DNA of 64,000 nucleotides from Sarcocystis neurona (lineage: Eukaryota > Apicomplexa > Conoidasida > Eucoccidiorida > Sarcocystidae). The stretch lies in the NCBI GenBank assembly GCA_000727475.1, contig KL647322.1, positions 807,975 through 871,974 of the forward strand, in the 5' to 3' direction. This document shows positions 1-10,840 of this stretch, piece after piece; position 1 is the stretch's first letter; each line of letters opens with the position of its first letter. Made by a program: the position numbers and the translations under genes. Below the pieces are notes generated by a model that made no database searches, was not told the DNA's origin, and saw only the letters and a program-made list of their open reading frames with translations.

Positions 1-305
1 AGCAGCAACAGCAGCAGCAGCAACTGCAGGAGCAGCAACAGCAGCAGCGGCAACTGCAGCAGCAGCAACAGCAGCAGCAGCAACTGCAGCAGCAGCAACA
101 GCAGCAGCAGCAACTGCAGCATCAGCAACAGCAGCAGCAACTGCAGCAACAACAGCAGCAGCAACTGCAGCAGCAGCAACTGCAGCAGCAGCAACAACAG
201 CAGCAGCAACTGCAGCAGCAGCAACTGCAGCAGCAACTGCAGCAAAGGCAACGGCAGCAGCAACAGCAGCATCAGCAACAGCAGCAGCAGCAACAGCAGC
301 AGCAA

Positions 306-337
<32 letters not shown>

Positions 338-370
338 GCGGCAGCAGCAACAGCAGCAGGCGCGGGAACG
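1..370. repeat. (CAG)n-type tract
   Basis: Imperfect CAG/CAA repeat with a higher-order unit in which CAACTGCAG recurs every 20-30 bases. Read on the plus strand it gives poly-Gln, poly-Ser or poly-Ala depending on frame. Confidence 0.95.
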
Positions 371-566
371 GCAGTGCGTACGCACCACAGATGAAGCAGG
401 TGCCAGAGCATTAGAGCCGGATGTGCAAAATGTTGGCAACGTCGACGAAGGACCAGCCGTTTTCGACAGCTACACAGGCTGTTGCTGGAGCAGCAAGGGA
501 ACCGGAAACCAGATGTATGCGCGACACATGGAAAACCTGCGTACGGCCACGTCAGCAGTTAGGTGA
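3..566 (+). CDS. Poly-Gln protein, 3' part only (gene cut by left edge)
   Basis: A frame open from the first bases reads almost pure Gln with scattered Leu, His and Arg up to about 360. It then becomes a normal-looking tail with mixed composition (Glu, Asp, Val, Cys, Trp, Tyr) and stops with TGA at 564-566. The change from repeat to ordinary sequence without a stop suggests a real exon carrying a homopolymeric tract, a habit well known in Eimeria proteins. The last codons overlap a possible splice donor (AG|GTGAAT at 563), so the true exon may end there rather than at the stop. The start lies outside the window and function cannot be inferred. The alternative is that the CAG tract is non-coding and the open frame is chance, because CAG runs are open in all three forward frames. 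Confidence 0.45.
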
Positions 567-659
567 ATATAAAACGGCGGAAAAGACAAAGTACTCGAGA
601 AAGAACTCTGTGGTCGAGCGCAGCTCAGCAGAGAGAAGGTGAGACAACAGACCAGAGGA

Positions 660-975
660 GGCCCAAGCATATCTTGAGAATGTTGTCGGACGACGAGTGA
701 AGCAAGAGTTCTACCGCCAAATGCAACTCGAGAGAGAAGAGACCCCGAGACGCTAACAGCGAGAAAGACAGAAAGAGACAGAAAAGAGGCAGCACCGAGC
801 ATACCTCGAGAATGTGTTGTCAGGAGGCATGAGGAGAGACTTCCACCGCCTCCTAGCGCACCAGAAAGCGACTACGCAAAAATGGTCGCGGAAGGCGGGC
901 CTCGCGGGAAGCATACCTCGCGGGAAGCATATCTCGCGGGAAGCATATCTCGCGGGAAACATACCTCGTGAACGT
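660..975. repeat. 16-bp tandem repeat and related degenerate copies
   Basis: Four tandem 16-bp units (CTCGCGGGAAGCATAY) occupy 901-964. Single related copies sit at about 667 and 797, each reading AGCATAYCTYGAGAATG and followed by similar 'TGTTGTC...' sequence, so a longer degenerate unit seems to have been duplicated before the short unit amplified. I see no coding sense in it. Confidence 0.8.
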
Positions 976-1499
976 TGTCGCGTCTCCACTTGTAGAGAGT
1001 CCCACACCACGACAGGGACCAGGCCAAATTCCAGACGACGGTCGCGAAGACAAATGACGGCCTGCTGCAGAGACGGTGCACCTGGTGCTTTAGCAGGTGA
1101 TGCCAGTACAATATCCTGTTGAGGGCGGCTGCGACGCGCGCCGTCCGAGAAGAAGGTGGTCGCGAAAAGGAAGAAGAAGCAGGAAGTCAAGAAAAAGTGG
1201 GGAGAAGCGAGACGCACAAAGAACGGAGACGGCAGGAGGACTCGCGGCCAAGAAAGACAGGAAAGAGACACCACTGAGAAGAGGCGAAGAAAAGGGCGAA
1301 TCCAGGAGAAGATGGACGAGGACAAGAGGGAGAGAAAGGACACATTGAGAACCAAACAGGCGCACACAGCACAGAGAGAAAAAAGGGAAATCAAAAGACG
1401 CGCTACAAGCAGACAAAAAAAAGAGAGCCACCGAATCAGCGACGCCTCTGATCGGCTGCCAGTGTCTCGCGGTTTGCATCAGAAGTCCGTCCACCTATC

Positions 1500-1680
1500 A
1501 ACTTATGTCACCACACACATATATATGTACGTACACACACACATATATACATGTGTGGATGTACACAAACTAGCATACGTATGAATATATGTAGATGTGC
1601 TGTATATACACATACGAGCAGGTAGACACAGACATATGTACACACAAATCAATATATATAATGATATGTATGTATATAGA
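1500..1680. repeat. TATG/CACA-type microsatellite
   Basis: Alternating purine-pyrimidine sequence built from TATG, TACA and CACA steps. All frames in it code only for Tyr, Ile, Cys, His and Val and are taken as non-coding. Confidence 0.85.
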
Positions 1681-1684
1681 GGGG

Positions 1685-2030
1685 AAGAGCGCGACGAGAG
1701 AAACAGAGAGAGACGGGGAGACAGAGAAGAGACGGCGAGAGACAGCGAGGAAGAAAAAGAGAGACAAGGAGACAGGGGAACAGAGAGAGACAGGGAGACA
1801 GGGAGAGAGACAGGGAGACAGAGAGAGAGGGACACGGAGACAGGGAAACAGAGAGACAAAGGGAGAGACAGGGAGACAGGGAGACAAGGCCGTAGAAACG
1901 GAGAGACAGAGAGACAGGGAGACAGGGAGACAGAGAGACAAAGAGAGAAAGAGAGAGAGAAAGAGAAGTATAAAAGGAGACGAGAGAAAGAAAGAGAAAT
2001 GGGACGAAAAACAGAGAAAGGGGAGGGGAA
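1685..2030. repeat. Polypurine GAGACAG minisatellite
   Basis: About 350 bases with nearly all purines on the plus strand, made of repeats of GAGACAGG and GAGAGA. The overlapping open frames of 180-240 codons on both strands come from the absence of stops in such sequence and are not called as genes. Confidence 0.9.
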
Positions 2031-2219
2031 GCGGAACAGAGAGAGAAGGAAAGGAGGACAGATGGGTCTCGGCTGGTATGCGGGCAAGTGTGAAGGTGGG
2101 TTGTATGGAGGAAGTTCTGGAAAACGGGGAGCAACAGAAGGGTTGAGTACCAGGGAAAGCATCAAACGAAAGACGCAAAAAAAGAGGCTGCACAGCAGAC
2201 AAGGAGAGAGATAAATGGG

Positions 2220-2715
2220 CTCAACATACACACATATATATGTGCACTATGTCGGTGTATATATATATGTGTGTATATGTCTGTGCATGCATACGTATGT
2301 GTATGTATATGCATGTACACGTATGTATGTGCACGTGTGTATATGTAGATATATACGTATATGTGTATGTATGCATTCGTGCGCATATATATGTATATGT
2401 ATTTGTACGTACATGTATATATGCACACTCATATATGTGCACGTATATATGTACAGGGATGTATGCACATGTATATATGTACATGTATATGTGTGTACAT
2501 GCATATATGCATATATATATATATGTACCTGTATATATGTGCATGTACATATGTATACATATATATACATGTACATGTGTTTATGTGCACGTACATGTGT
2601 ACACGTATGCATGTACATGTATATACGTACATGTGGACATGTGTGTATATGTACGTATGTACATGTATATATGTACATATATGTACATATATGTATATAT
2701 GTATATATGTACACG
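2220..2715. repeat. Long TATG/TACA microsatellite
   Basis: Roughly 500 bases of alternating purine-pyrimidine steps (ATATATGTAC, GTATATGTGT). Six overlapping open frames are by-products of the repeat. Confidence 0.9.
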
Positions 2716-3340
2716 CCCGTGTGAGGCCTCCGTCCAAAAGTGATAAAGACAGGGAGAGGAAGGGAGACGCATTTCGACGGACGTGCGCGTGGACTTGAAA
2801 GGTGTGCTGTCGCCTGGGGAGACGCGAGACCTTCTGCAGGCGAGTGTGTGTCTCAAGCAGCCGCGGGCCAGACAAGGAGAGAGAGGAAGAGACGGAGACA
2901 GCAAACCGGAGAAAAAAAGCGAGGAGAAGGAGGAGGAGGACTTGTGTTCACCTTTGACAGAACTTTGACTGAGACGCAGTTTCTTCCGAAGAGAAAAGTC
3001 GACGGCGATTCTGCTGGCGCGGGGCACGTACATGTAGTGGTGATGGTAGGGTTGTCCACGCATCCCCGTTGCTTCTTCGAAAAATCGTTTCTCGCCCTCT
3101 TCCATTTCGCTGCGCTCATCTTCGATTAATTTCTCTGCTCTTCGAACTCGAGCCGTCGCCCACCTGCGCCAGCGCGCACCTCCACAAACACATCGCCGTG
3201 TCTCCGGTCAGTTCGCACAGACGGAGACGGAGACACGGGAGCGCGCCGGTAGACGGAGACACGGGAGCGCGCCGGTAGACGGAGACACGCAGAGACACAC
3301 ACACAAAGGCGCGCACGCAAAAACAGCAGAAAACGAAGAT
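2716..3340. other. Non-repetitive spacer, no gene seen
   Basis: Mixed-composition sequence between two microsatellites. It holds a short 29-bp tandem duplication (GTAGACGGAGACACGGGAGC, about 3221-3290). No open frame has a convincing composition. Confidence 0.5.
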
Positions 3341-3880
3341 ATACATATACACACTAATCCTATATACGCAGGATATACAAACACGTACGCGTCTACATAT
3401 ATATGAAGCAGAGACATATGTATGTGTCTGCACCGACGTATATATGGGCCGACATATATATGCACGTATATACACAGATATACGTCTACGTATATAGGAA
3501 ACACATATAAATGTGTACACCGACTTACGTAGAGATTTATATTTACAGATGTACGTCCACCTACGATCACGTACATTTATACATACGTGCACATATATAC
3601 TATAGACATGTACATCCACCTACGTACAAAGCGATGTCAAAAGAATCACGTAAGTTCTCACATGTACACAGGCACCACCTGCCTGTAGCAAGAATTGCTT
3701 GTATATATATATGGGTATGTACAAATGCAGGGGAGAAAAGCACTTGTGGAGAGGTGTGACGGCATGCAGGTATGTGTAGACATATAGGTATGTGGAAGTA
3801 TGTAGATGTACAAATACGCATGTATATACGCGCACGTATGCAAAGCAACTATACATATATATATTAGGAAAGAGAGAGAG
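3340..3880. repeat. TATG/TACA microsatellite, interrupted
   Basis: Alternating purine-pyrimidine sequence around 3340-3640 and 3770-3870, ending in a (GA)n run at 3870-3890. No coding sense. Confidence 0.8.
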
Positions 3881-3936
3881 AGAGAGGGAGATGCAGAAGT
3901 GTAAGTCCGCAGGCGGGTTCCCTCTCTTGTGGCTCA

Positions 3937-4680
3937 TGCGCACCAGCAGCACAGGCAGCGGGACTACAACGCTCAGCAGGCATACGCAGCAGCAGCGGGA
4001 GCAGCAGCAGAAGCAGCGACGGGCACAGCACGTGCAGCAGCAGCAGCACGGGGTGTGGCAATAGTAGCGCGAGCAGCAGCAGCGACCGCAGAGTGGCAGA
4101 AGAAGCAGCAGGAAGGGCACGAGCAGCAGGACCCGCAGGAAAGCAGCAGGACAAGAGGGAGAGCAGCAGGCGACGCAGGAGAGCAGGAAGAGAGGCAGGA
4201 GAGCGGCAACCGCAGGGGCGGCACAGCAGACGAATCCAGCGATTTGCGCACCGCAGCAGCAAGCGGAAGAGAAGCAGAAGCGGCAGCGGCGGCGGGGGGG
4301 TGGGCAGAGGGGGCAGTTGAAGCAGCAGGAGGAGAGAGGCCACAGCAGCTGCAGGACAGCATATACGAGCGGCATTTCTCCACGTCTCACAAAAGGCAGC
4401 CACGGAAGGCAGGCACGGCAGCAACGGCAGGAGCAGGAGCGGCAGCAGGAGCAGGAGCGGCAGCAGGAGCAAAAGCGGCAGCAGGAGCAGGAGCGGCAGC
4501 AGCAGCAGGAGCGGCGGCAGCAGCAGGAGCGGCAGCAGCCCACGTGTGAGAAAAGAAGCAGAAGCAGCAGCGGCGCTCGCACGACAGCACCTCAAGAACA
4601 GAACGAAGACGAAGAAAGGACGAAGACGAGGAGGCAGCAGAAGATGAGGAAGCATGAGGAGAAGACGAAGAAGAAGACGA
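3937..4680. repeat. (CAG)n tract, CTG on the minus strand
   Basis: Imperfect CAG/CAA/GCAGGAG repeats. At 4420-4545 the unit is a clear 18-21-bp minisatellite, GCAGGAGCAGGAGCGGCA. The tract lies 3' of the minus-strand membrane exon at 4705-4956, so in that gene's sense it reads CTG. Confidence 0.9.
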
Positions 4681-4704
4681 CGAAGAACAGGAAGGGGGTC
4701 GATC

Positions 4705-4956
4705 TTACGTAGGCCACTGCCCGGTAGTGATGCCGCGGTAGAACTGGTAGAGTTTTTCGCAGACGACGAGGGAACAGAGGAAGCAAATCCACCCAAGGAT
4801 CGAGGGCAGAAGTCTTGTCGAAACAGACGACCACGTGTTTTGATATGTTGCCACGTAGATGGAGCAGGTGAGGAAGAGGGTCGTCACGGTGACGTCGAGA
4901 AACAGGCGCTGCACCTGCCGCAGCAGCAGGTAGGAGGCCTCCTCGTGTGTCCCCAT
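4705..4956 (-). CDS. Membrane-protein exon, probably 3'-terminal
   Basis: This 252-base minus-strand frame gives 83 residues of natural composition, quite unlike the surrounding repeat frames. It has two hydrophobic stretches: one near residues 22-40 (VTVTTLFLTCSIYVATY) and one near 53-70 (LLPSILGWICFLCSLVV). It ends in a short polar tail, GITTGQWPT. Upstream, in gene sense, lies a pyrimidine-rich run ending CTCTCAAG directly before the ATG at 4956. That run looks like a splice acceptor, so this is probably the last exon of a gene whose earlier exons lie at higher coordinates in the CTG/CAG-rich stretch to about 7,700. A single-exon protein starting at that ATG is the alternative. Family not recognised. 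Confidence 0.5.
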   Translation of the reverse strand: MGTHEEASYLLLRQVQRLFLDVTVTTLFLTCSIYVATYQNTWSSVSTRLLPSILGWICFLCSLVVCEKLYQFYRGITTGQWPT

Positions 4957-5309
4957 CTTGAGAGACAAGGCGAGAGAGGAAGAAGTCCGGAGAAAAGGAA
5001 GAAAAGACGAAGAAAGGTGTGCAGAAGAAGGGGCTCCCCTATTGCTCTGTCTGTGTGTACCTGCCCGGGTCTGTCTGCCTCTCTGCCTCTCTGTGTGTGT
5101 CCGTTGGTGTCGTCCTCCCGTCTCTTCGTTCTACACGAGTGTTCCCTTCTTCTTTGGCAGCTGCAGCCTCTGCTTCTCGCCAGTACCTTTCAAGCGCCTG
5201 TTCATCCCTTCGAGTGCTCTCTGCGCTGCTGGCACTCTCTTCAGCCAGAGCTCTTGTGAGTCTTCACTGTCTTCTTTTTTGGCTGCTCCTGCCGAGCGCC
5301 CACGCCTGC

Positions 5310-6000
5310 CACAAGTTCTGCTTCTCTTCTTTTCCTGCGTCCGCTGCTGCTGCCGCTGACGCTTCTGCAGATGCTAGTGGTGCTCCTGCAGCCGACGCGT
5401 CTGCAGGTGGTGCTGCTGCTGATAAGGAGGAGGCATCGGCCCAGATGCTCTGCTGGACCTAAGGATCCCGCCTCTGCAGCTGCTGCTGCTGCTGATGCTG
5501 ACCCTTCTGCTGGTGCCTCTGCTGCTGCTGCTGCTAACGTTGCTGCTGGTGCTGCTGCTGACTCTTCTGGAGACGTTGCTTCCGGTGATGCTGCTGCTGG
5601 TGCTGCTGCTGACTCTTCTGCAGCTGTTGCTGCTGGTGATGCGTCAGCAGGACCTGTTGCTGCTGCCGTCCACGCGTGCGCAGCCGATGTTGCGGCTGCT
5701 GCTGCTGCCTCTGGAGGTTCTGTCGCTGCTGCTGCCCACGCGTCTGCACCTGATGCTGCTGCTGGTGCTGAGGCGTCTGCAGATGCTGCTGCTGCTGCAG
5801 CTGATGCGTCTGCAGATGCTGCTGCTGCTGCAGCTGAGGCGTCTGCAGATGCTGCCGCTGATGATGCTTCGGCATGTTCTGCTGCTGTTCTTCTCACGTC
5901 TGCAGCCGCCGCTGCCGTCGATGTGTTGCTGCTGCCGCTCCCGATGCGTCGCTGCTGCTGCTGCTGACGTTCCTGCAGATGCTGCTGCTGTGTCTATCGA
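5310..6000. repeat. (CTG)n tract with a 33-bp higher-order unit
   Basis: CTG/GCT repeats. At about 5780-5860 a 33-bp unit (GCGTCTGCAGATGCTGCTGC...) is repeated nearly perfectly, and at 5540-5640 a related longer unit containing CTGCTGCTGACTCTTCTG is repeated. Forward frames would give poly-Ala or poly-Leu and the reverse frames poly-Ala or poly-Gln. No frame is preferred. Confidence 0.9.
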
Positions 6001-6099
6001 ATTCTGTGTGCTGATCCTCCTTTTCTTGCGCTGTGGCGACGACGCAGTTGGACACACGCGGTGGCTGGAAAGATCTGCTCCGCTCTTCCCCGCTGCCGC

Positions 6100-7180
6100 T
6101 GCTGACCGGCAGCAGCAGCAACACCAGCCACGGCAGGAACAGCACACAGCAGGAACTCAAGAAGCAGCAATAAGCGGTGACAGCGCATCGGCAACCCAGC
6201 AGGAGACCCAGCAGCACTCCTGCTGCAGCGGCAACAGCAACAGCGGCAGCCGCACCAGAGGCGGCTCCGCAGAACCATCGTTCGACGAGCAACAACACAC
6301 CAGCAGCAGCCGTACAGCGGCAGCTTCACCAGCGGTAATTAAAAAGAAGCAGAAGTGCCACACCGGGGAGGAGGCACAGCGGGCCACCTTCGCGGGAGGC
6401 GAGACACTGTGGCTGCCTTTCTCTGCGTCCGCAAAGTGACGTGTCCAGAAGTGGGGTGGTCCTGATCAATGCCAGCAGAACGAAAAAAGGAATGTTTCTC
6501 GCGTACACGGTAGTGAAGAAGAGGAAAAAAACGAAAGGGAAGGTGGCACAGGACAGGAAGACGGCAGCGGAATTCGCCGGGAGCGAGAGCCTCGCCGCCA
6601 GAGAACGGCGCGGCAGTCCACAGCCCTCGCTCCACGACAATGTACACGCAGCAGATTAACAAGCCAGAATCGTAGCAGGGGCAGCAGCCGCACACGACTA
6701 GCCGCAGCAGCACAAGAAGCACACAGCTAGCAGCCGGAAATGCAGCAGGACAGCAGCGGCAAGACGTCGCAAGAGTGGAGGAACGGCGAACCTTGCGTTA
6801 CAGCAGGGAAGCAGCTACACGCGGCATGACGCGCGCCGCCGCAGGCGACGGCCGCAGTAGCGGCAGCAGCAACAGCAGCAGCAGCAAGAGGTGCAGGGCC
6901 AGCAACGACAGCGGAGTAGCAGCGGCAAAAGAGCGGCAACTGCGACAAACGAGGAACTGCACCAGCACCAGCAGCCGCAAGAACCGCAGCACCATCGCAG
7001 CAGCAGGGGCAAGAACCGCAGCAACAGAGCAGCAGCAGAGGCAACACCCGCAGCAACAGCAGCAGCAGAGGCAAGAACCGCAGCAACATAGCTGCAGCAG
7101 TGGCAAGAGCCGGAACAACACGGCAGCAGCAGCAGCAGCAGCAAGAACCGAAGCAACGCAGCAGCAGGAGCGGACAAGCT
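6100..7180. repeat. (CAG)n tracts with a unique insert
   Basis: CAG/CAA repeats at 6100-6320 and 6660-7180 surround a non-repetitive block (6330-6650). Inside the block, on the minus strand, is a possible splice acceptor (TTGATCAG ending at 6457), which could mark an upstream exon of the 4705-4956 gene. The evidence for that is thin. Confidence 0.8.
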
Positions 7181-7189
7181 AGAGAAGCG

Positions 7190-8100
7190 CGGACCGTGCC
7201 TGAATACCGTCGTCACGCAGCACCGCTGGCTAGAGCAGCAGATAAAGCACGGTACGGAGAGTGTATTGTTCTTCCTTCGGAAGCACGAGATTCGAGGTTG
7301 CATGCTCGTGCTTTTAAAGTGCGGAAAAGTGCGTGTTCAGAACGAATCCTTCCCCCGGAGCACCCATCTGTACTGGATTTTTTTTGTCCTTTTGTGCGCC
7401 ATAGAGAGGCAGCGGCAGCAGCGGGTGAGACCAGGGAAGATCAACACCGGCAGACGAGATCACGGTGGCTGGCTGCGCCGCTGCTGCGGCTGCTGGGGCT
7501 GTGAGCGAAAGGTGCAGGATCGGCTGTGGCACGCGGAAGAAGCGGGTGCGCTGGCGGCCTGTCTCCTCGTACGGGGGCAGCCGCAGAGGCACCAACTACA
7601 CGGTTCTGGGGCGTAATCTGGTGGGTGGAGCGGAAGCATCTTTTTCGAAAAAGTACCTATCAGACGCGCTGCCTGCGTTGCTGGAGTCCTGTGCGGCAAA
7701 GACGTACGCGTGTGGTGAAGCTACAATACATGCGGGGTGATTCGCAGCAGCAGCGCAGGTGGGAGGCGGTTACACATTCACGTACATAGCAGTACATCTA
7801 TACATATATATAGGGTGTATTCGCACATGTGTGAACGGTGCTCTGTTTGTAGGGTGATCGGCATTAAGACGTAAAAGTGTGATACACGCTTATACAGACG
7901 TGTGTATTAATAGTTATGCGTGTACATGTAAGTGTGTGTTGTGTCCGCACACGTGTGAAGCTGTTATATTTAGGGTGGTCGGTAGCAAGAGGTAAGGGCT
8001 TCCTTGCAAAAAGGAGAAGAGAGAATTCTCAGTATCTCCTCGGCGCCGGTACACAACGAAAACGAGCGTGCAGTTCCCGGTACGAGGCTCGCTCTGCATG
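7190..8100. other. Unique stretch between CAG and CTG tracts
   Basis: This block is of normal complexity. Open frames on both strands (for example 7266-7616 + and 7460-7699 -) have mixed composition but no recognisable domain. A GTGAG motif at 7422 could be a donor. Exons of an unresolved gene may lie here, but I cannot choose a strand. Confidence 0.35.
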
Positions 8101-8109
8101 CGCCGACGT

Positions 8110-8830
8110 TCTCGGGTTACTGCTGCTCCTGTGCCCCCGCTACCTTCTGCCACTGCCCCTCTGCCTGCTTCTGTCCTCCTCGTGCTCCTCTGCTGCAGTT
8201 TCCCCTCCTCCTACTCCTCCTTCCTTGCTGTTACTCGCTGTTCTCCTCTTGCTCCTCTGCTGCTACGAGAGTAGGATCCCCTGCTCCTCTGCTGGTAGTC
8301 TCCCCCCACTTGTGCCAGTGCTGCAACTCGGCCACTGCCGATGCTGCTTCGGCCACCTCTCTTGGTGCTCCTCCTGTGCGGATGCTGCTGCTGTGGTGCA
8401 GCTGCTCGTCTTCTGCTGCTGCTGCTGCTGTGTATCTTCTGCTGTTGCCCTTCTGCTGCCGGTCCTCTTCTGTCGCTGCGTGTCCCGCTATCCTGCTGCC
8501 GCTGCTGCTACTTTCCTGCTGCCGCCCCTCCTCCGCTGCTGCTACTGTTCTGCTGCTGCTGCTCGGCTTCTTCTTTTGGGGCTCGCCCGCTGCTGCTTTC
8601 TCCCCTCTGTTCCTGCACTTGTAAGCGCCTCTGGTGCCACTGCTTGTTTGCTGCCCGTTACCGGTGCCCTTTCTACTCCTGCTTTGCTGCACCGGTGCAG
8701 CCGGTGGGCGTTTAATGTCATCTGTTGGTCTGCTGCTACTGCTTTGTTTCCGCTAAGCGACTGCTATTGCTGCTGGTCACTCCCTGGAGGTGCTCTGTCA
8801 CGGCAGCTTTTGCTTCTCCCACGACAATGT
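8110..8830. repeat. (CTG)n tract
   Basis: CTGCTG/CTCCTG-rich sequence giving Leu/Cys-rich frames forward and Ala/Glu/Gln/Ser-rich frames in reverse. This is the last long trinucleotide tract before the repeat-poor block begins at about 9,200. Confidence 0.9.
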
Positions 8831-9791
8831 TGCTGATACTAGGCAGCACAGCTGTGTTTCTATGACACGTCGAAACGACGAGTAGAGCTGCATGGAGTGA
8901 CGACGACTCAAAGTCAAACAGAAAGAACAGAGGCTGAGAGCAACAGTAAAGGCTTGTTATCGGAGGGGGACGAATGCAAGGAAGGAGAGAAGGGCACTGC
9001 CGGAGAAACGGAAGGGCGGCAAACTGAGGAAGGCAAAAGAGAAAGACACGTGAGCCACAACGAAGAGACAGAATTCAGAGACAACTTGTGGAGAGAGGAG
9101 CGATGGTGAAGAAACATGAAAGACACAGTGGAAAAAGGAAGCGCGGAAACGAATGAGAAACTGTGCATTAGAGAGAGCTGAATTCAGAGACCGCGGGTGC
9201 GTCGACACGTGCGACTGAGTCTTCACGCGCGGTACACGACGTCAAAAGAGACCATCTCTGTAGTCTTAGCACCACAGTAAGGTCGCGAAAGTGAATCAGA
9301 GCAGCACGCGAAGCTACACGTGTGGCGACAGCAGATTTTGTTGCTCTGTTGTGGAGACCTCAACAGTCCATCACAAAGTGTTTTGGTAACATGTCAACGA
9401 GAAAATCAACGTCGCCCGTTTTCGACTTATTTGGTTGCAACACTCTAGAGCCTAGTGGTACAACTCTTCTGTTCCACGTACCCCGCGCTGTCGCTCTCGC
9501 AGGGTGAGCCGTGATGCTTTTGCGTTGCTGCGTTTTTCCTTTGGAGCTCGTAGAATACGCGGAATACATGTGTCGCCCTTAGTGGAAGCTCTGCTGCTTG
9601 CATTGCGGTAGCTATTGTACGTTTACACATGTGTAGAGATACGTGCACATGTGTATAAAGCGACAGTCTTTAGGTCTACACTTGAACCTGGTAGGAGAAA
9701 GGGGCAAAGGGGAAAATATAGACGCGGACATCCTAGAGATCGCTCCGTGGCTGCTGTGTTTCAAGGCTGCTGCTACGAGAACGTAGACGCA

Positions 9792-10060
9792 GCTGCTCCC
9801 TTTTGCTGGAGAGGCACACAGCTACACACGCACACACGTCGTTAGGTATACGGAGACATGCGTGAATGTCTCTGTGTATGCGGGGACCGTTTGATTGTTG
9901 CTGCTCCCGTTTGCTAGAAAGGCACACAGGTGCATACGTACACTAGTCGACGGGTATGTACATAGAAATGCGTGAGTTTATCTGTGTATTCGGGTACCGT
10001 TCGACTGCAGCTCGAGGCTGCTCCCCCGTGTAAATGTGTGCGCCATTTTACACCCGGGTG
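9792..10060. repeat. Diverged tandem duplication, ~110-bp unit
   Basis: Two full units start at 9792 and 9900 with GCTGCTCCC, then a KTTTGCTRGARAGGCACACA block, and each ends near a GGGACCGTTTGA or GGTACCGTTCGA block. A third, partial unit starts at 10017. Similarity is interrupted, so the duplication is old. No frame runs through it. Confidence 0.8.
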
Positions 10061-10630
10061 GCTACATTGCTCTCATGTGTTACACTCGTGCGTTTGTTTA
10101 TATGTGTATATGCATGTGCGTAGCGTTTCGAAGAGAAGCGAGCAAGGGAGAGACATTTCACGTGTGAGTGTTCTTGACATACGTTTCTGGTCGGCACTAA
10201 GGTGAACGTTGAAATTTTCGCAGACGCGGGAATAGATTTTACCAGGGAGTCTAGAAACCTGAGTATTTCTACATTTCTGTTCCGAATATATACAATCCCC
10301 CTTCCGCCGAACTCCCCTCCCGCAAAGCGCGCGTTCGTTCACCTAAACGATGAAGAAAATCATACTCTCTCGGACACGCGTCTATTTCCAATGTGATACC
10401 GGAGGAGCTCATCCATCTGTATGAGGATGGCAATTTGGTGGAGACTCTCTAATCCTTTTTGTGAAGAGTCGATGCCAATGGTGTAGGGAGGTCGTTCACC
10501 TCTGCTGCATCCGCACCACAAAGTAACCACGTTACTGCGTCGACCTGTGGGATCGGGGCAGCGTGTTCATGCGTATCTTCGTTTGTGTAGCTTGCACGGC
10601 AAATTTCTTTCCTTGCAGGAAAATACCCTT

Positions 10631-10840
10631 AACTGAGCTGGCGCGAGGCTTCGCAAATAACGTCCGTTGAATTGCTGTATTCGTGAGGTGCCGTGGAGAA
10701 AAACTATTAATAACGAAAGTGAACTGCATTATCCTAAACTGAGCTGGTGCGATGCTTCCCAAATGGTGTGGGTTGAATTGCTGTTTTCGTGAGGCGCCGT
10801 GGGGGAAAACCATTCACACGAAGACTTAACAGCATTTTGA
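10631..10840. repeat. Diverged tandem duplication, 106-bp unit
   Basis: Unit one starts at 10631 and unit two at 10737, both with AACTGAGCTGG. Both contain GTTGAATTGCTGTWTTCGTG and GCCGTGG blocks in the same order. No coding frame is shared. Confidence 0.85.

Noticed and set aside
1595..2231. Overlapping 180-240-codon frames on both strands
   Set aside because: They exist only because the GAGACAG repeat lacks stop codons; composition is Arg/Glu/Thr forward and Leu/Ser/Pro reverse, purely repeat-derived.
2215..2875. Tyr/Ile/Cys-rich frames on both strands
   Set aside because: Products of the TATG/TACA microsatellite.
3864..4796. 310-320-codon Leu/Cys-rich minus frames
   Set aside because: Read-through of the CTG tract. 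Only the 4705-4956 part in a different frame has natural composition.
7969..7975. TTTAGGG telomere-type heptamer
   Set aside because: Single occurrence; no interstitial telomere array.
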